NCBI GenBank assembly: GCA_016784735.1
Contig: JADHUC010000077.1
Span: forward strand, 1 to 40,063
Direction: 5' to 3'
DNA: 40,063 nt
DNA from: Pirellulaceae bacterium
GTDB lineage: Bacteria > Planctomycetota > Planctomycetia > Pirellulales > Pirellulaceae
Shown here: piece by piece, positions 1 through 8,752 of the stretch
How the letters are laid out: each line of letters begins with the position of its first letter
Numbering within the stretch: the stretch's first letter is position 1
The notes under the pieces: generated by a model
Database searches by the model: none
The model's input: the letters and a program-made list of their open reading frames with translations, nothing else
What the model was told of the DNA's origin: nothing
Made by a program: the position numbers and the translations under genes

Positions 1-2
1 TG

Positions 3-3000
3 CTTGCGCGGCTTGACAGTGACACTCAACTGGCCCCGCAACAACCAACGATTCCGGTGCCCGGTAACGGTCGCCCAGTCGCTTGGCAAAACCCTATTCC
101 GCCGATGCTTCAGCCCGAGGAGGACCGAGACCGGCGAGTGCGGCTTCGATACTTGGACGGCAAATTGCAGGTCCAGCGTTGCGGCCGTGCCCCAGACAGA
201 AAATGGGAGACCGCTGCCGTTGACAAAGAGGTGGTCGGGTACGTTCATCCGGGTGGGGGAGGCAAGGATCAGTGGTACCACCGTTACGAACGCCGCTTTG
301 ATCGTCTGCTGCGGTTCCGGGCAAAGCCATCGCCACTGGCGGTTACGTTCGACACTTCAAGTGGCCTGCGGCTCGGAGCCAATGAGATCGTCCTGCGTGT
401 GGCCAATGTCAGCGACAAGCCGCTTGCGATTGTTGCGCAGCTTGATTTCTACCGTCCCGAGGTGTCTCGCGCGGGCAGGCCGCAAGAGGTCGTCGTGCCA
501 CCCGGACAGGAAGAGACACTGCGTTTTAGTCTTCTGTTGGAAAAGGAAGGCGGCGGATTGGCTGGCCTCAGCTTGGTCGCGGGCGGCGATTCGTTCTGGA
601 TTCCACTGCTCACGCACGTGGAAGATGTGACTGGGGTGCTACGAAGCATCGCGCAAATCCTCGTCGACACGCCCGACGCTGCTGCGGCCGAACGATTGGC
701 TGTTTTGACTCGCGAGGCCGAAGATTCTGCGAACGCTTCTGGGGAGAATTGGCGGCGACTATTCGTGGACGTTTCACGACTCCGCGACGAATTGCTCCTG
801 CGCCGTGTTCACTTCGACACACTGCTGTTCGTCAAACGCAAGCCCTATTTCTCCGAACAACCGTTCATGGACGCCCATCATTTGTTTAATCGGCCTGGCG
901 GGGGCATCTATCGTCTTTCGCCCGTTCGACCGGATGGGAAGGTGACGCCGGTGGTCGATTCGATGGGCGATGGTGTCTATCGCGACGCGTGCCTACATTT
1001 CAGCGCCCAGCGATTGCTGTTTTCCTTCGGCAACGGCTCGGATCAATGGGACGGCGGCCAGAGCTATGACCTTCATGAAGTGGGCGCCGACGGCACGGGC
1101 CTGCGGCAGTTGACCTCGGGGCCGAAGAACGATTGCGAGCCGTTCTACCTGGCTGACGATCGCATCGGCTTCACTTCGGATCGCTCCGAGCATTATGTGA
1201 TGTGCGGCGGTAACCGGCATTCGCCCACGTTGTTTGTGGCGGAGGCGGACGGCTCGGACGTCCGGCAGTTGAGTTACAACGTCTTCAACGACTTCAACCC
1301 TACGGTGTTGCCGGACGGGCGAATTCTGTACAGCCGTTGGGAATACAACGAACGTAGCGTCACGTCTCTGCACAATCCCTTCACGATGAACCCCGATGGA
1401 ACTATGGTCGCGCCGTTTTACGGCAACGCGACCATTCGGCCCAACGTTGTGATGTTTCCGCGCCCGGTACCGGGAAGCCACAAAGTGATGGCCCTGCTCA
1501 CCGCTCACCACGGCCAGACACATGGGCCCATCAGTTTGATCGACGTGCGGCGGGGACCTGATGGCGAAGAGCCACTGGAGATCCTCACGCCCGGCCTTCC
1601 TTTGATGGGCGAGCATGCCGACGACAGCCGCTACGGCTGGTTCAGTGATCCCGTGCCACTTTCGGAATCGACCTATCTTTGCTCCTACACGCCCACTGTA
1701 TTGCCGTGGCTCGAACGTAGCTGGGCCCTGTACGTAGGCGATCGTCACGGCAATCTGGCGCTGGTGTATCGCGATCCGATGATCTCCTGTGCCGAACCGA
1801 TACCACTGGTGCCGCGCTTGCACCCCCACTCGCGCCCCTCGGCTTTGGCGGCTACTGACGCGACCGAGGCCGAGGCCACGTTGGCCCTGGTCGATGTCTG
1901 TGACGGGCTTCCCGAAATCTCTCGCGGGACAGCCAAGTTTCTGAGGATCCTGGAGGACGTGCCGCGGAAATCCGTGCGGCGAGGCGGCGTGGTACTGACC
2001 TCGGGCACGCAGATTTTCACTATCAAGCGTGTCCTGGGGACTGTACCGATCGAGTCCGACGGTTCGGCGTGTTTTGTTGTTCCTGCCGACCGAAATGTCT
2101 ATTTCGAGGTACTGGACGCCCAACAGCAGGAGATCCAACGGATGCGAAGCGTTGTTTGCCTGCGGCCCGGCGAACAACGAACCTGTATCGGCTGCCACGA
2201 GCCGAAGAACGCGGCGCCACCGAATCGTCCGCTGGCCGCGCTCGGTCGGGAGCCGAGTCGGCCCAAGCCGCCTCCGTGGGGTACCAAAATCGTTAGTTTT
2301 CTCCGGGATGTACAGCCGCTGATCAACGACAAATGTACCGGCTGCCACACGCACGATCGCTTCGCGTGCGGCGTCATTCTGACCGATGACCTGAGCGATC
2401 AATTCACGATCGCGTACGAGGAACTGCTGCCGTATGTGAGCGCGGCAAACGCAAACCGCTGGGACCATCCCGACGACGTCTACCCCCAACCGCCTTTCAC
2501 CTACGGATCGACGGTTTCCCCCCTGACGAAACTACTGGACGCGGGCCACCATGACGTCGAATTGACGGAAGACGAGCGATTGCGGCTGGTGAATTGGATC
2601 GACGCCAACGGAGTTTACTACGATCGCTATGAGTCCGATGCGTATGGCCCGAAACGCAACATCTTCATCGGTTCGCCGAGAGACGCCATGAACGAAGTCC
2701 ACAAGCGGCGCTGTGCGACCTGCCACGGCGCGCACGATGGACGGCACGACACATGGTGGCTTTCGATCAGTCGGCATGACGTGAAAATGAGCCGGGCCCT
2801 GATGGCACCACTGGCCCAAGCGGCCGGCGGCTGGCAGCGTTGCGGCGAGGCCGTGTTCACCGATACGAATGATCCCGATTACGCAAAGTTGCTCGGAGCG
2901 ATGACCACGCTCCACGAATTGCTGGCCAAGCGACCTCGGGAGGATCTGCTTTCGATCGCCGGGACCGACGCAGAACGGCAGAAGGTAGAACTTCCCCCGC

Positions 3001-3506
3001 CACCGCCTCCGCGGAAGCGAACCGGGCCTGAACTGCCTCCGGGTGAATGGGCTTACTTGAGCGATCTTCCGTGGCAGTCTGCTAGCGCGGGTTGGAGCTC
3101 GAATGGCGACAAGCTTCCTCGGCGCGATCGCGACGCGCAGGACAACCTCCTGCAACTTGGCGGGCGGCGATATCGCAAAGGCATCGGTACCCACGCACCA
3201 TCGGAGATTGTGTACAGCCTTGACGGCAAACACGATCGTTTCCAGGCGATCGTCGGCGGTGCTGAGGCACGCGGTACGGTTGTGTTTCAGGTTTTCGGCG
3301 ACGACAAACTGCTGTTTGATAGCGGATTGATGCACGGCATGCGCGGTACGAAACCGATCGACGTCGGCATTGTTGGCGTGAAGCGTCTTCGGCTTGTCGT
3401 CACGGATGCCGGAGACAACTATTTCTCCGACATGGCCGACTGGGTCGACGCACGCTGGCGGAAAGCAGGTTCGGCCAGCATGCCCCCTGATCAAGCGGAC
3501 GATTAA
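3..3506 (+). CDS. HZSA-like multihaem c-type cytochrome with NPCBM-like C-terminus (5' truncated)
   Basis: The frame is open to the window edge, so the true start lies upstream; the GTG at 57 is only the first possible start inside the window. Residue numbers below count from that GTG. An N-terminal beta-rich part is followed at about 280-560 by a propeller-like region with TolB/PD40-style turns (RQLTSGP, LPDGRILYSRWEY, PGSHK). Next comes the VLGTVPIESDGSA...PGE segment typical of the hydrazine synthase alpha-subunit middle-domain family. Three CxxCH haem sites are visible: CIGCH (710), CTGCH (760) and CATCH (886). A proline-rich linker leads to an NPCBM-like domain (about 1040-1140, with KGIGTH). 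Many planctomycetes without anammox metabolism carry such homologues, so hydrazine synthesis should not be assumed. It is likely exported and redox-active or carbohydrate-binding; the substrate is unknown. Family placement is fairly sure, function is not. Confidence 0.8.
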   Translation, partial: LARLDSDTQLAPQQPTIPVPGNGRPVAWQNPIPPMLQPEEDRDRRVRLRYLDGKLQVQRCGRAPDRKWETAAVDKEVVGYVHPGGGGKDQWYHRYERRFDRLLRFRAKPSPLAVTFDTSSGLRLGANEIVLRVANVSDKPLAIVAQLDFYRPEVSRAGRPQEVVVPPGQEETLRFSLLLEKEGGGLAGLSLVAGGDSFWIPLLTHVEDVTGVLRSIAQILVDTPDAAAAERLAVLTREAEDSANASGENWRRLFVDVSRLRDELLLRRVHFDTLLFVKRKPYFSEQPFMDAHHLFNRPGGGIYRLSPVRPDGKVTPVVDSMGDGVYRDACLHFSAQRLLFSFGNGSDQWDGGQSYDLHEVGADGTGLRQLTSGPKNDCEPFYLADDRIGFTSDRSEHYVMCGGNRHSPTLFVAEADGSDVRQLSYNVFNDFNPTVLPDGRILYSRWEYNERSVTSLHNPFTMNPDGTMVAPFYGNATIRPNVVMFPRPVPGSHKVMALLTAHHGQTHGPISLIDVRRGPDGEEPLEILTPGLPLMGEHADDSRYGWFSDPVPLSESTYLCSYTPTVLPWLERSWALYVGDRHGNLALVYRDPMISCAEPIPLVPRLHPHSRPSALAATDATEAEATLALVDVCDGLPEISRGTAKFLRILEDVPRKSVRRGGVVLTSGTQIFTIKRVLGTVPIESDGSACFVVPADRNVYFEVLDAQQQEIQRMRSVVCLRPGEQRTCIGCHEPKNAAPPNRPLAALGREPSRPKPPPWGTKIVSFLRDVQPLINDKCTGCHTHDRFACGVILTDDLSDQFTIAYEELLPYVSAANANRWDHPDDVYPQPPFTYGSTVSPLTKLLDAGHHDVELTEDERLRLVNWIDANGVYYDRYESDAYGPKRNIFIGSPRDAMNEVHKRRCATCHGAHDGRHDTWWLSISRHDVKMSRALMAPLAQAAGGWQRCGEAVFTDTNDPDYAKLLGAMTTLHELLAKRPREDLLSIAGTDAERQKVELPPPPPPRKRTGPELPPGEWAYLSDLPWQSASAGWSSNGDKLPRRDRDAQDNLLQLGGRRYRKGIGTHAPSEIVYSLDGKHDRFQAIVGGAEARGTVVFQVFGDDKLLFDSGLMHGMRGTKPIDVGIVGVKRLRLVVTDAGDNYFSDMADWVDARWRKAGSASMPPDQADD

Positions 3507-4031
3507 CCTCAATGCCATCACCGCCATGAGCGCCTCGCGTAGGTTCGGAACCCGACGCCGCTCACATTGTTGGCGGATTCTGCCGTTTTTCTGTCTGCGG
3601 CGGCTCAGTCGCTCAAGCTGGAAGCTTCGGTGGTCGAACAACTTCCTTATGTTCTCAATTCATGCCGTGGCGCGTTCTGCGCCGGCCAGCCGTGCGGCAC
3701 TCATCCCCATGTGAATGCGGGTAGTGTGGTTGAGCCTGAGAGGATCGGCGGTATCATTGAGGGGTTGAGGAGATTCGCGATCCCTGTGTTGGTGTGGGGA
3801 ACCGTCAAAGAACTTCTGGTCAACGATTTACGGATGGTACCGCCGGGCAGCCGCTGCTGAAGGTTCCCCCCGAAAAAGGCACCCTAAGGTCGTTGATGTG
3901 CAGCGGCGGGAAACGAGCACGCCTTGGGAATCTTTGGGCGAGCTTCACCGGTTGAGGCTCGTTCTCCGGTCTACAGCAGTCGATCTGCCGCAGACAGCAT
4001 ATATCCGTATAGCTCGATTGAGGAGAGTCAC
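3507..4031. other. 525-bp intergenic region with no convincing gene
   Basis: The gap lies between the HZSA-like gene and nifJ. A 97-codon open frame at 3567-3860 on the plus strand has no recognisable motif, no good ribosome site and a TTG start. I do not call it a gene. No long palindrome like those in the later gaps was seen here. Confidence 0.5.
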
Positions 4032-7000
4032 GTGAGTAATGGGAATTGGGTCACGTTAGAAGGGAACGAGGCGACGGCCAACATCGCCCATCTGGTCAAT
4101 GAGGTGGCGGCGATCTATCCGATCACGCCCTCATCCGGCCTGGGCGAGATGCCGGACGCGTGGGCTAGTGCCGGGAAGAAGAACATCTTCGGCGCTATCC
4201 CAAATATCGTGGAGATGCAAAGCGAGGCCGGTGCCGCAGGTGCGGTCCACGGTTCGTTGCAGGGAGGTGCCTTGACGACCACGTTCACTGCGTCGCAGGG
4301 CCTCCTGCTGATGATTCCGAACATGTTCAAGATCGCGGGCGAATTGACCCCGACGGTCTTTCACGTCACCGCTCGCACGATTGCCACACACGCGCTGTCG
4401 ATCTTTGGCGACCACAGCGACGTGATGGCGTGCCGCTCGACCGGTTGGGCCATGTTGGCTTCTGGATCCATCCAGGAAGCGCAGGACATGGCCTTGATTG
4501 CCCACGCTGCGACCTTGCATGCCAGGGTGCCGTTCATCCACTTCTATGACGGCTTCCGCATTTCGCACGAAGTGAACAAGATCCAGCAACTGACCGAGGA
4601 CGATTGCCGGGCGATGATCGACATGGAGGCGGTACACGCGCATCGCCAGCGAGCCATGAGTCCTGTGAATCCCGTGCTCCGCGGCACTGCCCAGAATCCC
4701 GATCATTTCTTCCAAGCCCGCGAAGCCTGCAATCCCTACTATCTGAAGACGCCTGGGATCGTTCAGCAGGCGATGGACAAATTCGCCGAACTGGCCGGTC
4801 GCCAGTACCACTTGTTCGACTACGTAGGTGCACCCGATGCCGAGCGGGTCATTGTGATCATGACATCGGGCTGCGGCGTGGTCGAGGAAACCGTCGACAA
4901 GCTGGTGGACGAAGGCGAGAAGGTGGGGCTAGTCAAGGTTCGATTGTTCCGGCCTTTCGACAGCGCCGCCATGGTCGCAGCCTTGCCCGCGACGGTCAAA
5001 GCGATTGCCGTGCTGGACCGCACCAAGGAGCCGGGGGCTGCCGGCGAGCCGTTGTATCAGGATATCTTGACAGCCGTGGCCGAGTTTGGGTCTCGGGAAA
5101 ACGGTGGGCTGCCGCGTATCGTCGGTGGCCGCTATGGACTGTCGTCCAAGGAGTTCACGCCGGCGATGGTCAAGCCGATCTTCGACGAGTTGAGGAGCGA
5201 CCAGCCGAAAAACCACTTCACCGTCGGTATCAACGACGACGTGACTCAAACGAGCCTCGATTACGATTCGTCGTATTCGACCGAGGCCGAGGACACTACG
5301 CGAGCCGTTTTCTTTGGGCTGGGCAGCGACGGCACGGTCGGCGCGGTTCGCAATTCGTGCAAGATCGTCGGCGAAAATACGCCGCTGCACGCCCAAGCTT
5401 ATTTTGTGTACGATTCGCGAAAGGCAGGCTCGCTGACCGTTTCTCACTTGCGAATCAGCCCAAGGCAAATCAAGGGTTCGTACTTGGTGCACAGCGCCAA
5501 CTTCGTGGCGTGCCATCAGCCGCACTATCCGGAACGGTTAGACATTTTGGCGATGGCCGAACCGGGCGCGACATTCCTGTTGAACAGCGCCCACGGCCCC
5601 GACGATGTGTGGGACACGCTGCCGGCGGAGACTCAACAGCAGATCATTGACAAGAAGCTGAAATTCTATGTGGTGGACGCGTACCACGTTGCCCGCGAGG
5701 CCAAGATGGGCGTCCGCATCAACACGGTCATGCAGACCTGCTTTTTCAAGCTGGCCGGTATGCTGCCCGAGGACGAGGCGATTGCCCAGATCAAGGACGC
5801 GATCCAGAAGACCTACGGCAAACGCGGCGAGACGGTGTTGCAGCGCAATTATGCGGCTGTCGACGGCGCCGTGGACGCTCTGCGGGAGGTCAAGGTCCCC
5901 GACCAAGTCACGTCGACCAAGCACTGCGTCGCAGCGGTGCCGGAGCACGCGCCCGACTTCGTCAAGAATGTGCTGGGCGAGATTATTGCCAACCGTGGTG
6001 ACGACCTGCCGGTTAGCGCTTTTCCGGCTGACGGCACGTTCCCGACGGGCACAACGCAATACGAGAAACGCAGCATCGCCCAGGACATCCCGATTTGGGA
6101 CTCGAAATGGTGCTCCCAGTGTGGCCAGTGCTCATTGGTCTGTCCTCACGGCTGCATTCGCATGAAGGTGTTCGACGCCTCCGAGGGGAACGGTACCCCA
6201 GAAGGCTTCGAAGCGGTCGACGCCCGCGGCAAGGATTTTCCGGACATGCAGTTCCGCCTTCAGATCGCGCCGGATGACTGCACGGGCTGCGGCGTGTGCG
6301 TGGACGTCTGCCCGGCCAAGAATAAGGAGGCCGCCGGTCGCAAGGCCATCAACATGGAATGGAAGCTCGATCACCTGGCTCGCGAGCAGGCCAATTGGGA
6401 GCACTTCCTGAAAATTCCCGAAGTGGACCGCAACAAGGTGAAGGTCGATTCGATCAAAGGCTCGCAGTTGCTCGAGCCATTGTTCGAGTTTTCCGGTGCG
6501 TGTGCTGGATGCGGCGAAACGCCGTATGTCAAGCTGATCACTCAGTACTTCGGCGATCGCATGATGATCGCCAACGCAACGGGCTGTTCGTCGATCTACG
6601 GCGGCAACCTTCCCTGTACGCCGTATACCACGAACAAGGAAGGCTGTGGACCGACCTGGTCCAATTCGCTGTTCGAGGACGCGGGCGAGTTCGGCTTTGG
6701 CATGCGATTGGCGGTGGATCAGCAAATCCAGTACACCAACGAATTGCTGAAGCGTTTGGCGGGTCAACTGGGCGACGAGTTCGTCACGGCTTTGATGACA
6801 AACCCGCAAGAGACCGACGAGCAGATTGCCCAGCAGCGAGCCCAGGTGGCCGACTTGAAGAAACGGCTGACCGAGATCGACGATGCCGATGCTAAGAACC
6901 TGATGGCTTCGGCCGATTACTTGATCCGGCGGAGCATTTGGACCTTCGGCGGCGACGGTTTTGCCTACGACATCGGGTTTGGTGGACTGGATCACGTCTT

Positions 7001-7646
7001 CGCCTCCGGGCGCGACTTGAACATCCTGGTGATGGATACCGAGATTTACTCGAACACCGGTGGCCAGGCGTCCAAGGCGACGCCGCGCGGGGCGGTGGCT
7101 AAGTTCGCCGCGGGTGGTAAGCCCGCTGGAAAGAAGGACTTGGGCATGATCGCCATGTCCTACGGGATCGTGTACGTGGGCCAGATCGCCATCGGTGCCA
7201 ATCCGCTTCACGCCATTCGTACGATTCGTGCGGCCGAGGCGTACCGAGGCACCTCGTTGATCATTGCCTACAGTAACTGTATCGGTCAGGGCATTAACAT
7301 GACCACCGCGATGACTCATCAGAAGGATGCGGTTCGCTGTGGCTACTGGCCGGTATACACATTCGATCCGCATGAAGAGGACCGACCGCTCAAGCTGGCC
7401 AGCAAGAAACCGGTGGGCAGTTTCAAGGAGTTCGCTCTCCAAGAAGGCCGTTTTGCCATGCTTGCCCGGTCGAAACCGGAGGAATCCGATCGGTTGCTTG
7501 AGATGGGCCAACGCGACATCCGCAGGCGATGGCATATGTACGAAGCATTGGCCGGCGTCGATCGTGCGGTGGCCGAGGAATTGGCGGGCAAAGCGTCGTC
7601 CGACGACGCAAGCGACACGAAAGACGAAAAGGAGGTGAAAGCATGA
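4032..7646 (+). CDS. nifJ: pyruvate:ferredoxin (flavodoxin) oxidoreductase
   Basis: This cytoplasmic homodimeric enzyme oxidatively decarboxylates pyruvate to acetyl-CoA and CO2 and reduces ferredoxin or flavodoxin. The start is the GTG at 4032, six bases after AGGAG (4021-4025). The open frame reaches 36 codons further upstream, but the family N-terminus (GNEATANIAHLVNE, YPITPSS) begins at this GTG. The product is 1204 residues, normal for the one-chain enzyme. The two [4Fe-4S] ferredoxin motifs start at C694 (CSQCGQC) and C750 (CTGCGVC). The proximal cluster begins with CAGCGETP at 824, and the thiamine-diphosphate site GDGFAYDIG...NTGGQ lies near 974-1015. A Lys/Asp/Glu-rich tail ends the protein. 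The stop codon overlaps the next ATG by four bases (ATGA), so the two genes are probably translationally coupled. Confidence 0.97.
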   Translation: MSNGNWVTLEGNEATANIAHLVNEVAAIYPITPSSGLGEMPDAWASAGKKNIFGAIPNIVEMQSEAGAAGAVHGSLQGGALTTTFTASQGLLLMIPNMFKIAGELTPTVFHVTARTIATHALSIFGDHSDVMACRSTGWAMLASGSIQEAQDMALIAHAATLHARVPFIHFYDGFRISHEVNKIQQLTEDDCRAMIDMEAVHAHRQRAMSPVNPVLRGTAQNPDHFFQAREACNPYYLKTPGIVQQAMDKFAELAGRQYHLFDYVGAPDAERVIVIMTSGCGVVEETVDKLVDEGEKVGLVKVRLFRPFDSAAMVAALPATVKAIAVLDRTKEPGAAGEPLYQDILTAVAEFGSRENGGLPRIVGGRYGLSSKEFTPAMVKPIFDELRSDQPKNHFTVGINDDVTQTSLDYDSSYSTEAEDTTRAVFFGLGSDGTVGAVRNSCKIVGENTPLHAQAYFVYDSRKAGSLTVSHLRISPRQIKGSYLVHSANFVACHQPHYPERLDILAMAEPGATFLLNSAHGPDDVWDTLPAETQQQIIDKKLKFYVVDAYHVAREAKMGVRINTVMQTCFFKLAGMLPEDEAIAQIKDAIQKTYGKRGETVLQRNYAAVDGAVDALREVKVPDQVTSTKHCVAAVPEHAPDFVKNVLGEIIANRGDDLPVSAFPADGTFPTGTTQYEKRSIAQDIPIWDSKWCSQCGQCSLVCPHGCIRMKVFDASEGNGTPEGFEAVDARGKDFPDMQFRLQIAPDDCTGCGVCVDVCPAKNKEAAGRKAINMEWKLDHLAREQANWEHFLKIPEVDRNKVKVDSIKGSQLLEPLFEFSGACAGCGETPYVKLITQYFGDRMMIANATGCSSIYGGNLPCTPYTTNKEGCGPTWSNSLFEDAGEFGFGMRLAVDQQIQYTNELLKRLAGQLGDEFVTALMTNPQETDEQIAQQRAQVADLKKRLTEIDDADAKNLMASADYLIRRSIWTFGGDGFAYDIGFGGLDHVFASGRDLNILVMDTEIYSNTGGQASKATPRGAVAKFAAGGKPAGKKDLGMIAMSYGIVYVGQIAIGANPLHAIRTIRAAEAYRGTSLIIAYSNCIGQGINMTTAMTHQKDAVRCGYWPVYTFDPHEEDRPLKLASKKPVGSFKEFALQEGRFAMLARSKPEESDRLLEMGQRDIRRRWHMYEALAGVDRAVAEELAGKASSDDASDTKDEKEVKA
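7631..7638 (+). promoter_or_regulatory. ribosome binding site of the DHOD-like gene
   Basis: GGAGGTGA is a near-perfect anti-16S match inside the last codons of nifJ. It sits just before the ATG at 7643 and fixes that start, although the reading frame stays open upstream. Confidence 0.85.
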
Positions 7647-8650
7647 GTGTAGATCTTAGCACCACATATTTGGGCCTGAAACTGAAGAACCCCTTGGTCG
7701 CTGCCGCCAGCCCACTGTCGCAGAAAGCCGATGGCATCAAGCGATTGGAGGACGCCGGACTCGCTGCCGCGGTGATGCCGTCGTTGTTCGAGGAGCAGAT
7801 CGTCCACGAAGACACGGCGCTCAGCGACCTGCAGGACTTCGGCACCGAAAGCTATGCCGAGGCATTGTCTTTCTTCCCAGAGCCGCAGGAGTACCGTACG
7901 GGGCCGCAGGCTTATCTTGATACCATCGAGCAAGCCAAGAAGCGTGTCGCGATACCCGTGATTGCCAGTCTCAACGGTACCGAGATGGGCAGTTGGACTC
8001 GCTACGCCAAGTTGATGCAGGAGGCCGGCGCGGACGCGCTGGAGTTGAACATCTACTTTGTGGCCACGGATGCCGACATGACCAGTTCGGACATCGAACA
8101 GCGGTACGTGGACCTGACGGCTGCAGTCAAAGAGACGCTGTCGATTCCGTTGGCGGTGAAAATCGGCCCGTTCTTCAGCGGTTTTCCGAATCTTGCCGGC
8201 CGATTGGTCGAGGCGGGTGCGGACGGCCTAGTGCTGTTCAACCGGTACCTCGATCCGGACATGGATCTGGAAGCCTTGCAGTTCAAGCCAACCCTGCTGT
8301 TGAGCACACGCGACGAACTGCGTCTGCCCATGCGATGGATCGCCATTTTGCGTGACCAGGTGTCCGCATCGCTGGCCGCGACCAGCGGCGTCCACTACAC
8401 GGAAGACGTTATCAAAGTCCTTCTGGCCGGGGCAGACATCACCATGATGGCGTCCGCGCTGCTGCAACGCGGTGTCGGGTATGCCGGGCAACTGCTCGAA
8501 GAACTGGTAAATTGGCTGGAGGAAAACGAATACGAGTCCGTCGAGCAACTGAAGGGTAGCATGAGTCGTGTTCGTTGTCCGGATCCCAGCGCCCTGGAGC
8601 GGGCGAACTATACCAAGGCCCTCGTGTCTTACACGACAGAAGGCGTGTAG
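7643..8650 (+). CDS. dihydroorotate dehydrogenase-like FMN flavoprotein
   Basis: The product is a 335-residue TIM-barrel flavoprotein of the dihydroorotate dehydrogenase superfamily. The start NPLVAAASPLS resembles the N-terminal FMN-binding strand of class 1 enzymes. KIGPFF near 170 supplies the expected lysine strand, and AGADGLVLFNRY plus ADITMMASALL look like the phosphate-binding strands. The usual catalytic-loop motif (ELNxSCPN in DHODs) reads ELNIYFVATD, so the normal base Cys/Ser is not evident and pyrimidine synthesis is doubtful. The gene overlaps nifJ by four bases behind a strong ribosome site. That suggests a redox partner or accessory of the 2-oxoacid oxidoreductase, which is inference. 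A hairpin follows 30 bases after the stop codon. Confidence 0.88.
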   Translation: MSVDLSTTYLGLKLKNPLVAAASPLSQKADGIKRLEDAGLAAAVMPSLFEEQIVHEDTALSDLQDFGTESYAEALSFFPEPQEYRTGPQAYLDTIEQAKKRVAIPVIASLNGTEMGSWTRYAKLMQEAGADALELNIYFVATDADMTSSDIEQRYVDLTAAVKETLSIPLAVKIGPFFSGFPNLAGRLVEAGADGLVLFNRYLDPDMDLEALQFKPTLLLSTRDELRLPMRWIAILRDQVSASLAATSGVHYTEDVIKVLLAGADITMMASALLQRGVGYAGQLLEELVNWLEENEYESVEQLKGSMSRVRCPDPSALERANYTKALVSYTTEGV

Positions 8651-8680
8651 GCGCCCGGCCAGCAGCTATCGCAGATTTCG

Positions 8681-8710
8681 AAACCCGGCTTTTCCGAAAA
8701 AGCCGGGTTT
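8681..8710. terminator. hairpin, copy 1 of a dispersed repeat; probable terminator
   Basis: AAACCCGGCTTTT (8681-8693) pairs perfectly over 13 bp with 8698-8710 around a four-base loop. It follows the DHOD-like gene and precedes lysA. Nearly the same hairpin recurs at 13841-13869, again downstream of one gene and just upstream of an amino-acid biosynthesis gene. Confidence 0.7.
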
Positions 8711-8752
8711 CTGCGGCCACGCTAGGTCCCTTTCAAAAAGAAAGAACGACCA

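Noticed and set aside
993..2489. A 498-codon open frame on the minus strand inside the HZSA-like gene
   Set aside because: It is the complementary shadow of a GC-rich coding sequence with clear haem motifs on the plus strand, and it has no recognisable domain.
3..3506. Evidence of anammox metabolism
   Set aside because: Only an HZSA-like protein is present, fused to an NPCBM-like domain, with no hydrazine synthase beta/gamma or hydrazine dehydrogenase genes nearby.
3567..3860. A possible small gene of 97 codons before nifJ
   Set aside because: It has a TTG start, no ribosome site and no recognised motif; unsupported beyond being open.
6132..7535. A 467-codon open frame on the minus strand inside nifJ
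   Set aside because: It is a shadow of the nifJ C-terminal half, where the iron-sulfur and thiamine sites are certain.
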